This document shows positions 5,663-6,864 of a stretch of 6,864 nucleotides of DNA, piece after piece. The stretch is from assembly GCA_019661845.1 (NCBI GenBank), contig JAIFWL010000018.1, positions 1 to 6,864 of the forward strand, in the 5' to 3' direction. Below the pieces are notes generated by a model. The model was not told where the DNA came from. It saw only the letters and a program-made list of their open reading frames with translations, and did no database searches. The translations under genes and the position numbers were made by a program. Every line of letters starts with the position of its first letter. Within the stretch, counting starts at the first letter, position 1. This stretch comes from Candidatus Parcubacteria bacterium (lineage in GTDB: Bacteria; Patescibacteriota; Minisyncoccia; Phycocordibacterales; Zambryskibacteraceae).

Positions 5663-6139
5663 ATGAGTAAACGTGTTCTAGGCATTGATCCGGGGTTTGA
5701 TAGGCTCGGGGTTTCTGTGGTAGAAAATAATTCAGTCCTATTTTCTTGTTGCATTGAGACTAATAGGAAGTCGGCTTACGAAGAAAGGCTTTTATATATT
5801 GGTGACGAGTTAACAAAGATAATTAGGAAGTGGAAACCGAAAGATCTTGCGATAGAGAAATTATTTTTCAACCAGAACACTACTAATGCGATGAAGGTTG
5901 CTGAGGCACGAGGCGTGGTAATTTACTTGGCTAAAAGTGCTGGTTTAAACATTCATGAATACTCTCCACAAGAAATTAAAATTGCTGTAACGGGATATGG
6001 CAAAGCAGATAAAATACAAATTAATACCATGGTAAGAAAGCTTGTAAGCATTCCGTCCAAAGATACTAAGGTGCTAGACGATGAAGTGGATGCCATTGCC
6101 CTGTGTATAACACACCTTGCCACACACAGAGCTATCTGA
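5663..6139 (+). CDS. ruvC: Crossover junction endodeoxyribonuclease RuvC
   Basis: RuvC is the dimeric, metal-dependent resolvase that cuts Holliday junctions with paired nicks. The 158 residues fit the family (150-190). The RNase H-fold catalytic acids are all visible: D9 in LGIDPG, E65 in LAIEKLFF, and D140 and D143 in LDDEVDAIA. Other family marks are the NQNTTNAMKVAEARGV segment (70-85) and the basic G-Y-G-K-A-D-K-I-Q stretch (111-119). The ATG at 5663 gives the standard start four to five residues before the first catalytic strand motif. The gene ends in the tandem stops TGA TAA. It is more AT-rich than yebC (about 40% GC in a sampled stretch). It is cut off from ruvB-yebC by a terminator, so it is probably expressed from its own leaderless promoter. 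ruvA is not present nearby. Confidence 0.95.
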   Translation: MSKRVLGIDPGFDRLGVSVVENNSVLFSCCIETNRKSAYEERLLYIGDELTKIIRKWKPKDLAIEKLFFNQNTTNAMKVAEARGVVIYLAKSAGLNIHEYSPQEIKIAVTGYGKADKIQINTMVRKLVSIPSKDTKVLDDEVDAIALCITHLATHRAI

Positions 6140-6166
6140 TAAAAATATTATCATTCAAATTAAAAG

Positions 6167-6178
6167 TAATATAAGAAA
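6167..6178 (+). promoter_or_regulatory. -10-like box of the acidic ORF predicting a leaderless mRNA
   Basis: TAATAT (6167-6172) ends six bases before the ATG at 6179, so +1 would be the A of the start codon. There is no Shine-Dalgarno site. An inverted copy, ATATTA, lies at 6145-6150. The surrounding 6140-6178 is very AT-rich, and no good -35 is seen. Confidence 0.4.
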
Positions 6179-6358
6179 ATGATCGACGACGAAATAAGAG
6201 AAGATGTGGAAGATGCTGAGGTGGAACCAGCCGATGACCTAGATGAGAAGAAGGACCCTTTGGACGACCTGGAGGAGACTGAGAGTGTTGAAGAGTTGGA
6301 AGATGACGAGTTCGCCCCAAGCAAGGAAGATGCCATGGACGATGTGGAGGATATGTAG
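6179..6358 (+). CDS. Small, extremely acidic protein of unknown function
   Basis: This open frame of 59 residues starts MIDDEIREDVEDAEVE and ends DAMDDVEDM before TAG. I count 31 Asp/Glu and only four Lys/Arg, with one Phe and no Trp, Tyr or Cys. It is therefore strongly anionic and probably disordered or a single charged helix. No family is recognised. Possible roles for such proteins include DNA mimicry, charge-based chaperoning or a tail that binds a basic partner; none can be chosen from sequence. Support for coding: the frame is clean over 60 codons, the composition is coherent, a TANNNT box stands at the same distance from the ATG as for pilB and ruvC, and a terminator follows at 6387-6423. 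It lies 39 bp after ruvC and converges on tyrS with an 8-bp gap. Confidence 0.65.
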   Translation: MIDDEIREDVEDAEVEPADDLDEKKDPLDDLEETESVEELEDDEFAPSKEDAMDDVEDM

Positions 6359-6366
6359 ATCGCAGA

Positions 6367-6864
6367 TTACTTGAAAATAATCTTGAGGAAGCGGTGTTTA
6401 CCTATACGGTAGACACCGTTTTCCATTTCCTTTATAGCACCTTCTTTATTCAAGCGAGTAAATTCTGATTTAGAAGAAAGCATACCATTAGCGATAAATA
6501 TATCGGCCAACTCAGTACCAGTTGGAACTTCAACTGTATAAATATCTTCTGGTACTCCCCCTTTAGCGAAAGTGTTCTCGAAATTATCTTGTGCCTTCCT
6601 CGCTTCATCTTCACCATGATAAATCTTAGTAATTTCTAAAGCTAAACGCATCTTAGCTTCTTTAGGATGACTCTTTAGAATTTCCTCCACTTCTTCCATA
6701 GCTACACGAGTACAAGCAGTAAAATACTTTCCAATTAATTCATCCCGAATAGACATAACTTTACCGAACATATCATTAGGTTCGTCAGTTATGTTGATAA
6801 CGTTCCCCCACGAGGAACTCATCTTCCTACCATCAGTTCCCTCAATGAGTTCCGTCATTCCTCC
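6367..6864 (-). CDS. tyrS: Tyrosyl-tRNA synthetase, C-terminal part (5' end beyond the window)
   Basis: This is the 3' part of tyrosyl-tRNA synthetase, which charges tRNA-Tyr; 165 residues are visible. It begins with two glycines and M-T-E-L-I-E-G-T-D-G-R, then the class I signature loop as KMSSSWGN in place of KMSKS. INITDEPNDMFGKVMSIRDELI and YF follow, which is the TyrRS-specific region after the loop. The C-terminal 50 residues are an S4-type RNA-binding domain: ELADIFIANGMLSSKSEFTRL with a K-E-G-A turn, ending HRFLKI. The in-frame ATG near the right edge is internal, because coding continues in frame to the last base of the window. A KMSSS form also occurs in other TyrRS, so loss of the second Lys need not mean inactivity. 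The last codons overlap a plus-strand terminator hairpin. Convergent to the acidic ORF. Confidence 0.93.
   Translation of the reverse strand, partial: GGMTELIEGTDGRKMSSSWGNVINITDEPNDMFGKVMSIRDELIGKYFTACTRVAMEEVEEILKSHPKEAKMRLALEITKIYHGEDEARKAQDNFENTFAKGGVPEDIYTVEVPTGTELADIFIANGMLSSKSEFTRLNKEGAIKEMENGVYRIGKHRFLKIIFK
6387..6423 (+). terminator. Plus-strand terminator embedded in the 3' end of tyrS
   Basis: CGGTGTTTACC (6392-6402) pairs with GGTAGACACCG (6408-6418) over 11 positions with one G-U, around the loop TATAC. TTTTCC follows on the plus strand, and GAAG on the 5' side extends the pairing into the T run. It would end transcripts from ruvC and the acidic ORF. On the minus strand no T run follows the hairpin, so it is not the tyrS terminator. 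Confidence 0.65.

Noticed and set aside
1..6864. tRNA or rRNA genes, CRISPR arrays, transposase genes
   Set aside because: I looked for cloverleaf T-arm patterns, regularly spaced repeats and transposase-like frames and saw none. The TTCGATTC at 3547-3554 does not form a proper T-arm stem.

Overview
The window looks like chromosomal DNA from a Candidate Phyla Radiation (Patescibacteria) bacterium, most likely a Parcubacteria-type lineage. The reasons are a compact mix of housekeeping genes, short versions of proteins (TsaE 147 aa, YebC 176 aa, RuvC 158 aa), a type IV pilus PilB far from other pilus genes, and scarce Shine-Dalgarno sites. This lineage call is inference. TGA acts as a stop at the end of ruvB (ATGA overlap with yebC) and of ruvC (TGATAA), so the standard bacterial code applies.

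Left part, minus strand: the 5' part of polA (5' nuclease domain) runs off the left edge and overlaps tsaE by 8 bp. The polA frame carries an in-frame TGA at 54-56, exactly where the family has a helix-hairpin-helix glycine, and homologous sequence resumes directly after it. Upstream of tsaE lies a GC-rich lipoprotein-like gene (1139-1555) with a strong Shine-Dalgarno site and its own terminator.

Centre, plus strand: pilB (1654-3330) is followed by a 252-bp gap. Inside that gap a 26-bp near-perfect inverted repeat (3378-3403 with 3513-3538) encloses about 109 nt that can form further small hairpins. It is a candidate structured RNA or a small palindromic element, and it is the most interesting non-coding signal here. 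Next come ruvB and a short yebC, translationally coupled by an ATGA overlap.

Right part: a small membrane protein of unknown function (5209-5592) sits in a self-contained unit with promoter, strong Shine-Dalgarno site and terminator. It separates ruvB-yebC from ruvC (5663-6139). An extremely acidic 59-aa ORF (6179-6358) follows, and the 3' part of a convergent tyrS closes the window. A terminator for the plus-strand genes lies inside the last codons of tyrS.

How the genes relate: ruvB and ruvC make the branch-migration motor and the Holliday junction resolvase of recombination; ruvA is not in the window. tsaE (tRNA t6A synthesis), yebC (a translation or regulatory factor) and tyrS belong to translation, polA to replication and repair, and pilB to type IV pili, competence or adhesion. 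Start signals fall into two classes. pilB, ruvC and the acidic ORF each have a TANNNT box whose predicted transcription start is the A of the ATG, suggesting leaderless mRNAs. The two orphan envelope-type genes instead carry strong AGGAGG sites.
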